Shown here: positions 38,508 through 47,988 of the stretch, in pieces
How the letters are laid out: each line of letters begins with the position of its first letter
Position numbering within the stretch: the stretch's first letter is position 1
From: Agromyces mariniharenae
Lineage (GTDB): Bacteria; Actinomycetota; Actinomycetes; Actinomycetales; Microbacteriaceae
Reading direction: 5' to 3'
Assembly (NCBI RefSeq): GCF_008122505.1
Contig: NZ_VSSB01000002.1
Span: 186,001 to 250,000, forward strand
Length of the DNA stretch: 64,000 nucleotides
Notes under the pieces: generated by a model
What the model saw: only the letters and a program-made list of their open reading frames with translations
What the model was told of the DNA's origin: nothing
Databases searched by the model: none
Translations under genes and position numbers: made by a program

Positions 38508-38819
38508 CTAGGCCCTGCGGGCGGATGCCCCGGGGCGGGCGAGCCGCTCGAAGAGCGCCGTGTCGGCGTGCTCGCGGCGCGGGCCGATGAAGAGCACGGC
38601 GCCGACCGACGCGAGGGCGGCGACGGCGAGCGAGACGACCCAGATCCATCCGCCGTCCCACGCCCAGCCGAGCCAGGTGAGGGCGACCCACACGACTGCG
38701 GCCACGCCGGCGCCGATGGCCGGGACGAGGGCGCTGCCGTAGGTGTGGCGACGCGGGAGCGCGTAGCGCGCCGCGAGGCCGAGGATGGCGCCGCCGAGCA
38801 CGACGAAGAGGAGCTCCAT
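38508..38819 (-). CDS. Small membrane protein, function unknown
   Basis: 103 residues with three membrane helices (about 1-18, 30-50 and 55-75) and a basic tail. It begins two bases after the DUF3107 gene and is in the same operon. A small membrane protein is often found beside DUF3107 in actinobacteria. No motif is recognised. Confidence 0.72.
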   Translation of the reverse strand: MELLFVVLGGAILGLAARYALPRRHTYGSALVPAIGAGVAAVVWVALTWLGWAWDGGWIWVVSLAVAALASVGAVLFIGPRREHADTALFERLARPGASARRA

Positions 38820-38821
38820 CG

Positions 38822-39046
38822 TCAGGCGACGAATCCGACGCGGCGCGACTCCTCGGAGCCGATCTCCACGTAGGCGAGCGCGGGCGCCGGCACGACGTAG
38901 ACGGTGCCCTTGTCGTCGGTGAGCTTCAACAGCGCCGACTGCCCTGCGAGGGCCGCCCCGACGGCCTCCTCCACCTCCGCCGCCGAGTGCGACGTCTCGA
39001 ATGCGAGTTCACGGGGGGAGTTCTGGATGCCGATGCGAACGTCCAC
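38822..39046 (-). CDS. DUF3107 family protein
   Basis: 74 residues from GTG 39046 with AGAAAGG upstream and TAGGGT (minus, 39072-39077) as a likely -10. The sequence DVRIGIQNSPRELAFE, then a short acidic helix and LTDDKGTVYVVPAPALAYVEIG, is the DUF3107 pattern. Nearly universal in actinobacteria and next to the adnAB block in mycobacteria. Function unknown. Confidence 0.92.
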   Translation of the reverse strand: MDVRIGIQNSPRELAFETSHSAAEVEEAVGAALAGQSALLKLTDDKGTVYVVPAPALAYVEIGSEESRRVGFVA

Positions 39047-39126
39047 GGTGCGCCTTTCTGCTCTTGCTGAAACCCTACGACACGGGCCGCGCCGGGCCGT
39101 ACGCGTTCACTGTCGGCGGAACGCGT

Positions 39127-39132
39127 TAGCGT
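39127..39132 (+). promoter_or_regulatory. Leaderless -10 (TAGCGT) of adnA
   Basis: TAGCGT ends six bases before ATG 39139, on the opposite side of the gap from the DUF3107 -10. Confidence 0.6.
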
Positions 39133-39138
39133 TCAGGC

Positions 39139-42100
39139 ATGCCCGGCACCGCGACCCTCCTGCATCCCGTCGCGACCCTGGTCGACGGCGAGCATGCCGC
39201 GGTGTTCGGGGCCCCGGGCAGCGGCAAGACCGCGCTGCTGATCGACGTCGTCGCCGAGCGCGTCGAGCGCCGCGGCTACACGACCGACGAGGTGCTCGTG
39301 CTGTCGGCCACGCGGGCGTCGGCCACCGCCCTCCGCGACGAGCTGGCCGTGCGGCTCGGCGTCACCACGCGCGGTCCGCTCGCCCGCACGGCGAACTCGG
39401 TCGCGTTCCAGCTCGTCCGCGCGTTCACGGGCGAGCCGGTGACGCTGCTCACGGGCGCCGAGCACGACCAGATCGTCGGCGAGCTCCTCGAGGGCGGCAT
39501 CCGCGACGGCTTCGGGCCCGCGTGGCCCGACCCGCTCACGCCCGAGGTGCGGGCCCTTCGCGGCTTCCGCTCCGAGCTGCGCGACGTCATGATGCGCGCC
39601 GTCGAGCACGGCGTCGGCGCCGACGACCTCGCCCGGCTCGGCGAGCGGGCGGCCCGGCCCGAGTGGGTCGCCGCCGCCGCGTTCCTCGCCGAGTACGCCG
39701 AGGTCAAGGAGCAGCTGCGGCCGACTCAGTTCGACTCGGCCGAGCTCGGCGCGTTCGCCGCGGCGATCGTACGGCGCAGCACGGTCGACCCCGTGGCATC
39801 CGCGGCGCTCGGGGTGCTCACCGGGCTGCGGCTCATCGTCGTCGACGACGCGCAGGAGGCGACCGAGGCCACCGCCGCGCTGCTCGGCGCCTTCGCCGCA
39901 CGCGGGGTCGCGATCGTCGCGTTCGGCGATCCCGACGTGGCGAGCAACGGGTTCCGCGGCGGCCGACCCGAGCTGCTCGGCTCGCTCGGCGCAGTGGTGG
40001 GCGCCCCCGTTCGTCGCATCGACCTCGACACGGTGCATCGCGGCCGACCCGCGATCCGCGAGCTCGTGCGCTCGGTCACCTCGCACATCGGCACGGCGTT
40101 GGGCGGCACCCATCGCCAGGCGGCGCTCGCAGGGCTCCTCGAGGGCTCCGACGGCCGTGCCGACGACGACAGCTCCGGCGGCCGTGCCGACGACGACGGC
40201 TCCGACGGCCGTGCCGACGACGACGGCTCCGACGGCCGTGCCGACGACGACCCGCTCGCACCCGTGCTCGGCATCGAGGCGGCCTCGCATGCCGCCGAAT
40301 GCCAGGCGATCGCCGGGTTGCTGCGCGAGCGCCACCTGCTCGACGGCGTGCCGTGGTCGTCAATGGCGGTCGTCGTGCGGTCGGGCGCCGACGTGCCGGC
40401 CATCGAACGCGGCCTCGCGCTCGCCGACGTGCCCACCGCGGGCGACGCCGCCCGCACCGCGCTGCGCGAGGCGCCGGCCGCCGCCGCGCTCCTCGCCGCG
40501 GCGTCGTTCGTGCTCGGGCGCGAACCCCTCACGCCCGAGCTCGCCGTGAGCCTGCTCACGGGCCCGCTCGGCCGCCTCGACGGTGTCGGCCTGCGCCGGC
40601 TCCGGCTCGCATTGCGGCACGAGGAGCTCGCCGCGGGCGGCTCGCGCCCGGGCGACGAGCTCCTCGTCGACGCGCTGTCGGCGCCCGGCGGCTTCGAGAC
40701 CATCGATGCTGCACCCGGCCGTCGGGCCGCGCGCCTCGCGAAGCTCCTGCACGCCGCGCGCGCCGTCGGCGAGACGGGCGGCACCATCGAGGAGGTGCTC
40801 TGGTCGCTGTGGGACGGCAGCTCCCTCGCGGCCGAGTGGGGCGCGCAGGCACGCGGAACGGGCGTGCTCGCCGAGGAGGCGAACCGCGCCCTCGACGCCG
40901 CGGTCGCCCTGTTCGCCGCCGCGACGCGCTTCGTCGAGCGGGAGCCCGACGCTCCGGCCCTCCGCTTCGTCGACGACGTGCTCGCGAGCGAGCTCCCCGA
41001 GGACTCCCTCGCCCCACGGCGCAACGCCGAGACGGTACTTGTCACCACGCCGCCGACGCTCATCGGCCGCGAGTTCGACGTCGTGGTCGTCGCCGGCCTC
41101 CAAGACGGCGTCTGGCCCAACCTGCGCCCGCGCGGCACGCTGCTGCACGCCGGACTGCTCCCGCGCGTCGTGCACGCCGCCCGCGCCGGTGCACCGCTTC
41201 CCGCGCCCGAGACCACCGCCGAGGCCCGCGCCACGGTCCGCGGCGACGAGCTGCGGCTGTTCGCGCTCGCCGCGTCCCGTGCGCGCCGGCAGCTCGTCCT
41301 CAGCTGCACCTCCAACGACGACGAGCAGCCGTCGATGCTCATGGGCTACGCGGCCGAGCGCCTCCGCCCCCGACGCCGTCCGCTCCACCTGCGCGGGCTC
41401 GTCGGCGCGCTTCGCCGTGACCTCGCCGCGAGCCGCGACCACGAGGCCGCCGCGGCGCTCGCGCTGCTCGCCGAGGAGGGCGTTCCGGGCGCGCACCCCG
41501 ACGACTGGTACGGACTCGCGGCGCCGTCGACGACCGCGCCCATCGTCGACCTCGACGGCGACCCCGAGGCCGTCGTGGCGGTCTCCCCGTCGCAGATCGA
41601 CCGCGCCGAGGAGTCGCCGCTCGGCTGGTTCATCGACCGCGTCGCCGCGCCGCCGTCGGGCATCGCCGCCTCCATCGGCACGCTCATCCACGCGGTCGTC
41701 GAGGAGGCAGGTCGGCGCGACGACGGCGACACGAGCATCGAGACGCTGTGGGCGTCCGTCGAGGAGCGCTGGCGCGACCTCCGCTTCGAGGCCGGCTGGG
41801 TCGCCGAGCGCGAGCGCCGAGGTGCCCGGCGCATGGCCGAGGGCGCCTCCGACTACCTCACCCAGTTCCGCGACGACCGCAAGGTCCTGCTCGGCGCCGA
41901 AGGCCGCTTCACGCTCGTCTTCGATCGCATCCGGATCACGGGCACCATCGACCGGGTCGAGGCGTCGCCCGACGGCACGACGGTCATCGTCGACCTGAAG
42001 ACCGGCCGCACGACGCCGACCGCCGAACAGACCGCGCAGCATCCGCAGCTCGCGGCGTACCAGCTCGCCGCGCGCCTCGGCGAGGTGCCCGACGCGGGCG

Positions 42101-42336
42101 TGCTCGGCGGCGCGAAGCTCGTGTACGTGGCCAAGCCCGTGCGCGGTCTCGGCTTCTCCGAGCGCGCGCAGCAGCCGTTCGACGACGACGACGAGGCCGC
42201 GTTCCGCGAGCGGCTCGCCGCGGTCGCGCGCACGATGTCGGGCAGCGAGTTCGAGGGCCCGGGCGAGCTCGGGTTCCGGTCGCGCTTCGGGTCGTGGCAG
42301 TACCGGGTGCACCTGGTGCCGGCGGTGTCGGCATGA
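39139..42336 (+). CDS. adnA: AdnA-type helicase-nuclease subunit
   Basis: 1065 residues. UvrD/Rep helicase with Walker A GAPGSGKT (24-31), Ia LSATRASATALRDEL, Walker B VVDDAQEA (about 235), a GDPDVASNGFRGG region and motif V/VI segments VVVVAGLQDGVWP and ALAASRARRQLVLS. The C-terminal RecB-like nuclease has GTIDRVEAS, VIVDLKTGRTTP (about 949) and QHPQLAAYQLA. It pairs with AdnB for double-strand break end resection. The gene overlaps adnB by ATGA. A 27-bp tandem repeat inserts low-complexity sequence at residues 336-371. Confidence 0.9.
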   Translation: MPGTATLLHPVATLVDGEHAAVFGAPGSGKTALLIDVVAERVERRGYTTDEVLVLSATRASATALRDELAVRLGVTTRGPLARTANSVAFQLVRAFTGEPVTLLTGAEHDQIVGELLEGGIRDGFGPAWPDPLTPEVRALRGFRSELRDVMMRAVEHGVGADDLARLGERAARPEWVAAAAFLAEYAEVKEQLRPTQFDSAELGAFAAAIVRRSTVDPVASAALGVLTGLRLIVVDDAQEATEATAALLGAFAARGVAIVAFGDPDVASNGFRGGRPELLGSLGAVVGAPVRRIDLDTVHRGRPAIRELVRSVTSHIGTALGGTHRQAALAGLLEGSDGRADDDSSGGRADDDGSDGRADDDGSDGRADDDPLAPVLGIEAASHAAECQAIAGLLRERHLLDGVPWSSMAVVVRSGADVPAIERGLALADVPTAGDAARTALREAPAAAALLAAASFVLGREPLTPELAVSLLTGPLGRLDGVGLRRLRLALRHEELAAGGSRPGDELLVDALSAPGGFETIDAAPGRRAARLAKLLHAARAVGETGGTIEEVLWSLWDGSSLAAEWGAQARGTGVLAEEANRALDAAVALFAAATRFVEREPDAPALRFVDDVLASELPEDSLAPRRNAETVLVTTPPTLIGREFDVVVVAGLQDGVWPNLRPRGTLLHAGLLPRVVHAARAGAPLPAPETTAEARATVRGDELRLFALAASRARRQLVLSCTSNDDEQPSMLMGYAAERLRPRRRPLHLRGLVGALRRDLAASRDHEAAAALALLAEEGVPGAHPDDWYGLAAPSTTAPIVDLDGDPEAVVAVSPSQIDRAEESPLGWFIDRVAAPPSGIAASIGTLIHAVVEEAGRRDDGDTSIETLWASVEERWRDLRFEAGWVAERERRGARRMAEGASDYLTQFRDDRKVLLGAEGRFTLVFDRIRITGTIDRVEASPDGTTVIVDLKTGRTTPTAEQTAQHPQLAAYQLAARLGEVPDAGVLGGAKLVYVAKPVRGLGFSERAQQPFDDDDEAAFRERLAAVARTMSGSEFEGPGELGFRSRFGSWQYRVHLVPAVSA
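40144..40251 (+). repeat. Four tandem 27-bp repeats inside adnA
   Basis: Four in-frame copies of 27 bp encode GSDGRADDD, SSGGRADDD, GSDGRADDD and GSDGRADDD. Copies 1, 3 and 4 are identical, so the expansion is recent or homogenised. Confidence 0.95.
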
Positions 42337-45300
42337 GCGCCGCACCCGCCCCCGCCTCGATCGGCGCCGCCGAGATCGCCGCGAGGCTCGGGCTCCACCC
42401 GCCGACCGACGAGCAGCGCGCGGTCATCGAGGCCGACCCGCGCGGTGCGAGCATCGTCGTCGCCGGGGCGGGCAGCGGCAAGACCGAGACCATGGCGAAC
42501 CGCGTGGTGTGGCTGCTCGCCAACGGGCACGTCGCCGTGCCCGAGGTGCTCGGCCTCACGTTCACGCGCAAGGCGGCAGGCGAGCTGGCCGAGCGGGTGC
42601 GCGAACGCGTCGGGCAGCTCGTCGCCGAGGGCATCGCCGACGTGGAGCTCGATCCGCTCGAGTCGGCCGCCGTGGGCACCTACAACGCCTTCGCGAGCGC
42701 CATCTATCGCGAGCACGCGATGCTCATCGGCCGTGAGCCAGACGCCTCCGTGCTCGGCGAGGCATCCGCGTGGATGCTCGCGCGGTCGGTCGCGAGCGCA
42801 TCGGCCGACCCGCGCCTCGTCGAGCTCGACGCGTCGCTCGACCGCGTCACGGGCGCCGTGCTCTCGCTGAGCCGAGCGCTCGCCGAGAACGTCGCCGACA
42901 GCCGCGACGTGCGCGCGTTCGCGCGCGACTTCCTCGCGATGGAGGGGCTGCCCATCGAGGCGCCGCGCAAGCGCACCGACTTCGCCACCTTCGTCGACGC
43001 GCTCGGCGTCGTCGGCGCGCTCCCGCCGCTCCTCGACCTGGCCGACGCCTACCAGGCGGCCAAGCGCGAGCGCGGGCACGTCGAGTTCTCCGACCAGGTC
43101 GCGCTGGCGCTCGCGATCTGCGAGCGGCATCCGCACGTCGTGGCCGCCCACCGCGAACGGGCTCGCACGGTCCTGCTCGACGAGTACCAGGACACGAGCG
43201 TCGTGCAGACCCGCCTGCTCGCCACGCTGTTCCGCGGTCACTCGGTGATGGCGGTCGGCGACCCCGACCAGTCGATCTACGGATGGCGCGGGGCGAGCGC
43301 CGCGAACCTGGCACGCTTCTCGCGCGACTTCGCCGCCGACGTCGACGGCGCACCCGGCGAGGCCGGAGTCTTCGACCTCTCGACGAGCTGGCGCAACCCG
43401 CGCATCGTGCTCGACGCGGCGAACGCGCTCATCGAGCCGCTCGACGCCGGGATCCCGAAGGCGCCGCTCGCCCCGTCGCCGTTCGCCGGCGCCGGCGTCG
43501 TGGACACCGCGTGGGCCGAGACGATCGAGGAGGAGGCCGACCTCGTCGCCCGGTGGTTCCGCGCGCGCGTCGGCACCGCGGGCGGGCGCGAGGCGCGCAG
43601 CGGCGCGCTGCTCTGCCGCACGTTCGCGAACGTGGGCGTGTTCACCGCCGCGCTCCGCGCGCACGGCGTGCCGGCGCACGTGCTCGGCCTGGCCGGCCTG
43701 CTCGACCAGCCCGTGATCGCCGACCTCGTCTCCGTGCTGCGCGTGCTGCACGACCCGACGGCGGGCTCCGAGCTCATCCGCGTGCTGGGCGGCGCGCGGT
43801 GGCGCATCGGCCCGGCCGACCTCATCGCGCTCAACGGGCTGGCGCGCTGGCTCGCCGACCGCGACCTCGGCAGCCGCCGCCTCGACGACGACGTCCGCCG
43901 CGAACTGCGCGCGTCGATCGCGCCCGACGAGTCGCCGTCGATCGTCGACGCGCTCGACTTCCTGCTCACGGCGCCCGACGGCCACTCCGCACTGCGCGAG
44001 TTCACCGCGGTGGGCCTGGGCCGCATGCGCCGGGCGGGTGCCCAGCTCCAGTCGTTGCGCCGCCGCGCCGGCCTCGGGCTCGTCGACTTCGTGCACCTCG
44101 TCGAGCAGGAGCTGCTGCTCGACATCGAGGTCGCCGCCAACGCCGCCCAGCCGCTCGGTGCGCCGAGCCTCGAGGCGTTCGACGAGCTGCTCGCCGGATT
44201 CGCCGACGTGTCCGAGCACCCGACGCTCGGCGCGTTCCTCGGCTGGCTCACCGAGGCCGAGCAGCGCGACCGGCTGGCCCCCCGCCAAGACGAGCCCGAG
44301 CCCGGCGCCGTGCAGGTGCTCTCGATCCACGGCTCGAAGGGCCTCGAATGGGACGTCGTGGCGATCCCGCGGCTCGTCGACGAGGAGCTGCCGGCGAAGC
44401 CGCGCACCACGAAGGGCTGGCTCGCCTTCGGCGAGCTGCCGAACGACTTCAAGGGCGACCGCGACGAGCTCCCCGAGCTGCAGTGGCGCGGCGTGCCGAG
44501 CCAGGCCGAGTTCGACCGGGCGCTCGGGGCGTTCGCCGACGAGAACCGCGAGCGCCTCGCCGAGGAGGAGCGGCGGCTCGCCTACGTGGCGCTCACCCGC
44601 ACGCGCGACGAGCTCCTGCTCACCGGATCGTGGTGGTCGACGCAGAAGTCGCCCCGCAAGCCCAGTCCGTACCTCTACGAACTGTCGCGCGCGGGCATCA
44701 TCGCGCCCGGGGTGCTCCCGGCCGCCCCGGTCGCCGACGCCAACCCGCGCGCCGGCGCCACCGCGCGCCAGGTGTGGCCGCTCGATCCGCTCGGTGCCCG
44801 GCGCGACCCCGTGCTCGCCGCGGCGGAGGCCGTGCGGGTCGCGGCCGAGCAGCCGAGCGGTGCGGGCATCGGCCCCCGCCTCGCCGAGGAGCTGCGCCTG
44901 CTGCTGGAGGATCGACGCCGCCGTTCCGAGGGTCCGGCGTCGCCGGCGATCCCGGCGCGCGTGCCGGCGTCGCGGTTCAAGGACTACGTCGACGATCCGG
45001 CCGCCGTCGCCGAGCAGCTGCGCCGTCCGATGCCGCAGCGGCCATACCGCGCGACCCGCCTGGGCACCCTGTTCCACGCCTGGGTCGAGCACCGCGCGAC
45101 CGGCGAGGGCGAGGCGGCGGCCATCGACGACGTCGGGCACGACGGGCTCTGGCACGACGGGCTCTGGCACGACGACGACGCGCTCGACCGCTCACTCGAT
45201 GCCGAGCGGCCCCGCGGGTCAGACGGGGCCGACCCCGCCGACCGCCCTGCCGACGACGCGCCCACGACGCAGCGGGCGCCCGCAGCCTCCATCGCGGCCG

Positions 45301-45740
45301 CGACCGCCGAGCGCCTGCGCGCCCTGCAGGCCACCTTCGAGACGTCCGAGTGGGGCGGCCGCAAGCCGATCGCCGTCGAGCTCGAGCTGCACCTGCCGAT
45401 CGACGCGCACGTGTTCGTGTGCAAGCTCGACGCGGTGTACGAGGTGCCCGCCGGGAGCGAGCTCGCGAAGCGCGGCATCCGCTACCAGGTGGTCGACTGG
45501 AAGACCGGCAAGGCACCGCGCGACGCGCACGACCTCGAGCTCAAGCAGACCCAGCTCGCGCTGTACCGCCTCGCGTACGCGACGTGGGCCGACGTGCCGC
45601 CCGAGACCGTCGACGCGGTGTTCTACTTCGTCGAGGACGACCGGGTCATCCGGCCCGAGCGGCTCTACGACGAGGCGGCGTTGCGGCGCTCGTGGGCGTC
45701 GGTCGCGGCGTCGGACGCTGCTCCGTCCGCGGTCGGCTGA
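42333..45740 (+). CDS. adnB: AdnB-type helicase-nuclease subunit
   Basis: 1135 residues from ATG 42333, overlapping adnA. UvrD/Rep helicase with GAGSGKT (45-51), LTFTRKAAGELAERV, DEYQDTS (about 283), GDPDQSIYGWRGA, SWRNP, SIHGSKGLEWD and VALTRTRDELLLTG. The C-terminal nuclease has LDAVYEV, VVDWKTGKAP (about 1055) and LKQTQLALYRLAY. It should be the lead motor of the AdnAB DNA end-resection complex. A linker at about 930-985 has a duplicated 15-bp unit. The last 76 bases overlap the convergent phosphotransferase-like gene. Confidence 0.9.
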   Translation: MSAAPAPASIGAAEIAARLGLHPPTDEQRAVIEADPRGASIVVAGAGSGKTETMANRVVWLLANGHVAVPEVLGLTFTRKAAGELAERVRERVGQLVAEGIADVELDPLESAAVGTYNAFASAIYREHAMLIGREPDASVLGEASAWMLARSVASASADPRLVELDASLDRVTGAVLSLSRALAENVADSRDVRAFARDFLAMEGLPIEAPRKRTDFATFVDALGVVGALPPLLDLADAYQAAKRERGHVEFSDQVALALAICERHPHVVAAHRERARTVLLDEYQDTSVVQTRLLATLFRGHSVMAVGDPDQSIYGWRGASAANLARFSRDFAADVDGAPGEAGVFDLSTSWRNPRIVLDAANALIEPLDAGIPKAPLAPSPFAGAGVVDTAWAETIEEEADLVARWFRARVGTAGGREARSGALLCRTFANVGVFTAALRAHGVPAHVLGLAGLLDQPVIADLVSVLRVLHDPTAGSELIRVLGGARWRIGPADLIALNGLARWLADRDLGSRRLDDDVRRELRASIAPDESPSIVDALDFLLTAPDGHSALREFTAVGLGRMRRAGAQLQSLRRRAGLGLVDFVHLVEQELLLDIEVAANAAQPLGAPSLEAFDELLAGFADVSEHPTLGAFLGWLTEAEQRDRLAPRQDEPEPGAVQVLSIHGSKGLEWDVVAIPRLVDEELPAKPRTTKGWLAFGELPNDFKGDRDELPELQWRGVPSQAEFDRALGAFADENRERLAEEERRLAYVALTRTRDELLLTGSWWSTQKSPRKPSPYLYELSRAGIIAPGVLPAAPVADANPRAGATARQVWPLDPLGARRDPVLAAAEAVRVAAEQPSGAGIGPRLAEELRLLLEDRRRRSEGPASPAIPARVPASRFKDYVDDPAAVAEQLRRPMPQRPYRATRLGTLFHAWVEHRATGEGEAAAIDDVGHDGLWHDGLWHDDDALDRSLDAERPRGSDGADPADRPADDAPTTQRAPAASIAAATAERLRALQATFETSEWGGRKPIAVELELHLPIDAHVFVCKLDAVYEVPAGSELAKRGIRYQVVDWKTGKAPRDAHDLELKQTQLALYRLAYATWADVPPETVDAVFYFVEDDRVIRPERLYDEAALRRSWASVAASDAAPSAVG
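45138..45167 (+). repeat. Tandem 15-bp repeat inside adnB
   Basis: CACGACGGGCTCTGG occurs twice in tandem and a third partial copy follows, coding the repeated HDGLW in an acidic linker. Confidence 0.85.
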
Positions 45741-46894
45741 CCCTCGCGCGGCGCCGCGTCGCCCCAGTCGCTGAGGTCGAGGGGGATGGGCGCGGTCAGG
45801 TCCATCGCCGCCGCCGGCTGCTCGCCCGCCTCGCGTCGCTCGAGCTCGGAGAAGTCGTAACTGTCGGTCAGGAGCGTCGCGCCGCCCTCGCGCGGCACGC
45901 CGCCGCGGGGCGTGTCGTCGAGCATGCGCTCCACGTCGCCGACCGTCATGATCGGCCCGGTCTCGGGCGACAGCGGCTCGCTCGACCGGTCGTGCACGCT
46001 CGCGGCGAGTCCGTCGAGCAGCGACACCGCGTCGTCGACGATCGCCTCGTCGCGCTGGTCGATGCCGTGCAGCAGCCAGCGGGCCAGCTCCAGCTCGCCG
46101 TAGAGCAGCGCGCGCTGCGGCAGGTGGCCGTCGGCGCCGCCGCTGCGGCCGATGACGTAGGCCTCGAGGGCGATCTCGGCGGATGCCCCGCGCGAGGTCA
46201 TGAGCCAGTGCAGGTCTCGGGCGGGGTCGCCGACCGCCAGTGCCGACCACCCCACGATCGCGCTGACCGCGTCGCCGTCGACGAGGATCGAGTCGGCGGT
46301 GAGGCCCCCGTTGATCACCGTGGGGCGGAACCGCCACAGCGACTCGTCGTCGGTCGCCTGCTCCCAGCGGCGCAGGATCGCCGCGGGCAGGTGCCCGGTG
46401 TCGGCGGTCCGGCCGATGAGCTCGATGACCGCGTCGCGCGATTCGTCGGCGGTCTCGCGCGGAAGCCCGGCATCCCCGACGAAGCCGCTCGGGAGCGCGT
46501 GCACCGCGGCGACCGCGGCGCCGACCGCGGCGGCCAGCGCGGGGTGCTCGGTGAGCTCGTCGGCGGTGCGCACGGCGCCCGTGAGGAATCCGGTGACGAC
46601 GGCGCGCGTGCCGTCGATGGGCGCCTGGCCCACGAACTGCGGCACGCGGAACGGCAGGCGGGCGCGGATCCCGGCCGTCATCGCGCGAATGGCGACGAGG
46701 TCGGCCGACTGCTCCGTCTCGGCGTTCTGCGACCGCGGCGCGCGGATGACGAGGTGCCGGCCGTCGGTCGAACGGAGCTCGACGGCGTCGTAGCCCCCGT
46801 GGCTGCGACGCGAGTGCGCGCGAGCCGCGCTCACCTCGAGGCCGGGCACCGCCGCCGTGGCCAACGCGGCTAGAGTGAGAGGGGGTCTGGCCAT
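45665..46894 (-). CDS. Aminoglycoside/macrolide phosphotransferase-like pseudokinase
   Basis: 409 residues from ATG 46894 (TAAGCT seven bases upstream). The APH/choline kinase fold is recognisable (HLVIRAPR strand with Arg, VVTGFLTG, LTEHPALAAAVGAAVAAVHALP, VGDPARDLHWL). However, the catalytic loop HGDxxxxN reads NGGLTADS (about residues 195-202), and the following metal motif IDW reads VGW near 213. The His, Asp, Asn and Asp expected of an active enzyme are all absent, so it is probably a pseudokinase. The C-terminal 100 residues are acidic/low complexity and overlap the end of adnB. Confidence 0.8.
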   Translation of the reverse strand: MARPPLTLAALATAAVPGLEVSAARAHSRRSHGGYDAVELRSTDGRHLVIRAPRSQNAETEQSADLVAIRAMTAGIRARLPFRVPQFVGQAPIDGTRAVVTGFLTGAVRTADELTEHPALAAAVGAAVAAVHALPSGFVGDAGLPRETADESRDAVIELIGRTADTGHLPAAILRRWEQATDDESLWRFRPTVINGGLTADSILVDGDAVSAIVGWSALAVGDPARDLHWLMTSRGASAEIALEAYVIGRSGGADGHLPQRALLYGELELARWLLHGIDQRDEAIVDDAVSLLDGLAASVHDRSSEPLSPETGPIMTVGDVERMLDDTPRGGVPREGGATLLTDSYDFSELERREAGEQPAAAMDLTAPIPLDLSDWGDAAPREGQPTADGAASDAATDAHERRNAASS

Positions 46895-47013
46895 GGCACA
46901 CAGCTTAAGCAGGCGGATCCGCCTCCCGGGCGACCGCCACGCCTTCCCGCCGACTCCGCTCCGAAGCGCCCGAGCCCTCCGTGGCCGAGCCTGATGTGCC
47001 GAGAGGTGGCCGA

Positions 47014-47988
47014 GTGCGCGAACCGTCAGCCCCGCCACTTGCGCGCGCGGCCCTCGATCGCGACGGCGACACCCGGGCCGACGACGACGCCCTCGCGCAC
47101 CTCGACGCCGATCCCGCCGCGCGCGTCATCGCCGTGCATCGCGACAAGGCGCTCCTCGCCGAGGTGATCGAGGGGTCGGCGCCGTCGCTGCAGTTCCTGC
47201 GCCCGGCCGACGTGCCGACGCCGGCGCTGCGCGCCTACCTCGGGCGCGCGGTGGCGACCGCCGGATCGCCCGACGGCCTCCCGCCCGGCACGCCGATCGA
47301 GCTCCGGGTCGTCGACGCGGATGCCGCGGCGGCGCTCGAGGGCGAGGACGCCCGCTGGTCGGGGCTCCGCGCCGCCGCGCCCGTGCTCGGCGACCGCGAC
47401 GCCGGACTCTTCACCGAGGCGCTCGCGCTCGCGAACTGGCACGACAACGCCCGCTTCTGCCCGCGCTGCGGCTCGACGACGACCGTCGTGCAGGCGGGCT
47501 GGGCGCGCCGTTGCGATCGCGAGGGCAACCTGCTCTTCCCGCGCACGGACCCCGCGGTCATCGTGCTCGTGACCGACGACGACGACCGGGTGCTGCTCGG
47601 CTCGAACGCGCTGTGGGAGCAGAACCGCTTCTCGCTGCTCGCCGGCTTCGTCGAGCCGGGGGAGTCGCTCGAGGCGGCGGTCGTGCGCGAGGTCGGCGAG
47701 GAGGCCGGCCTGCTCGTCGACCGCGTGGAGTACGGCGGCTCCCAGCCGTGGCCGTTCCCCGCGAGCCTGATGCTGGGGTTCACGGCTCGCGTCGCCGCGG
47801 GCGCTGCGCCGTCGTCCGCAGCGCCCGACGGGGTCGAGATCCTGCAGCTGCGCTGGTTCACGAGGGAGGAGCTGGCCGAGTCGGTCGGCGACATCGGCCT
47901 GCCGGGCGGCACGTCGATCGCACGGTGGATGCTCGAGCGCTGGTACGGCGGCCCGATCCCCGAGTCGCTCGCGTGGGCGACGTCGTGA
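47014..47988 (+). CDS. nudC: NAD(+)/NADH diphosphatase NudC
   Basis: 324 residues from GTG 47014, chosen for GAGAGG nine bases upstream; GTGs at 46981 and 46996 are alternatives. A zinc ribbon (CPRCG and a third Cys in RRCD) comes first, then the Nudix box GFVEPGESLEAAVVREVGEEAG (about 215-237) and the NudC-specific SQPWPFPASLMLGF. It hydrolyses NADH or decaps NAD-capped RNA. It overlaps uvrD2 by GTGA. Confidence 0.93.
   Translation: MREPSAPPLARAALDRDGDTRADDDALAHLDADPAARVIAVHRDKALLAEVIEGSAPSLQFLRPADVPTPALRAYLGRAVATAGSPDGLPPGTPIELRVVDADAAAALEGEDARWSGLRAAAPVLGDRDAGLFTEALALANWHDNARFCPRCGSTTTVVQAGWARRCDREGNLLFPRTDPAVIVLVTDDDDRVLLGSNALWEQNRFSLLAGFVEPGESLEAAVVREVGEEAGLLVDRVEYGGSQPWPFPASLMLGFTARVAAGAAPSSAAPDGVEILQLRWFTREELAESVGDIGLPGGTSIARWMLERWYGGPIPESLAWATS

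Noticed and set aside
40144..40251. CRISPR-like array
   Set aside because: The repeats are directly adjacent with no spacers and are in frame in adnA, so this is a coding tandem repeat.
45665..46894. Macrolide or aminoglycoside resistance gene
   Set aside because: The fold matches, but the catalytic HGD/N and IDW residues are absent and the locus is a conserved housekeeping block.
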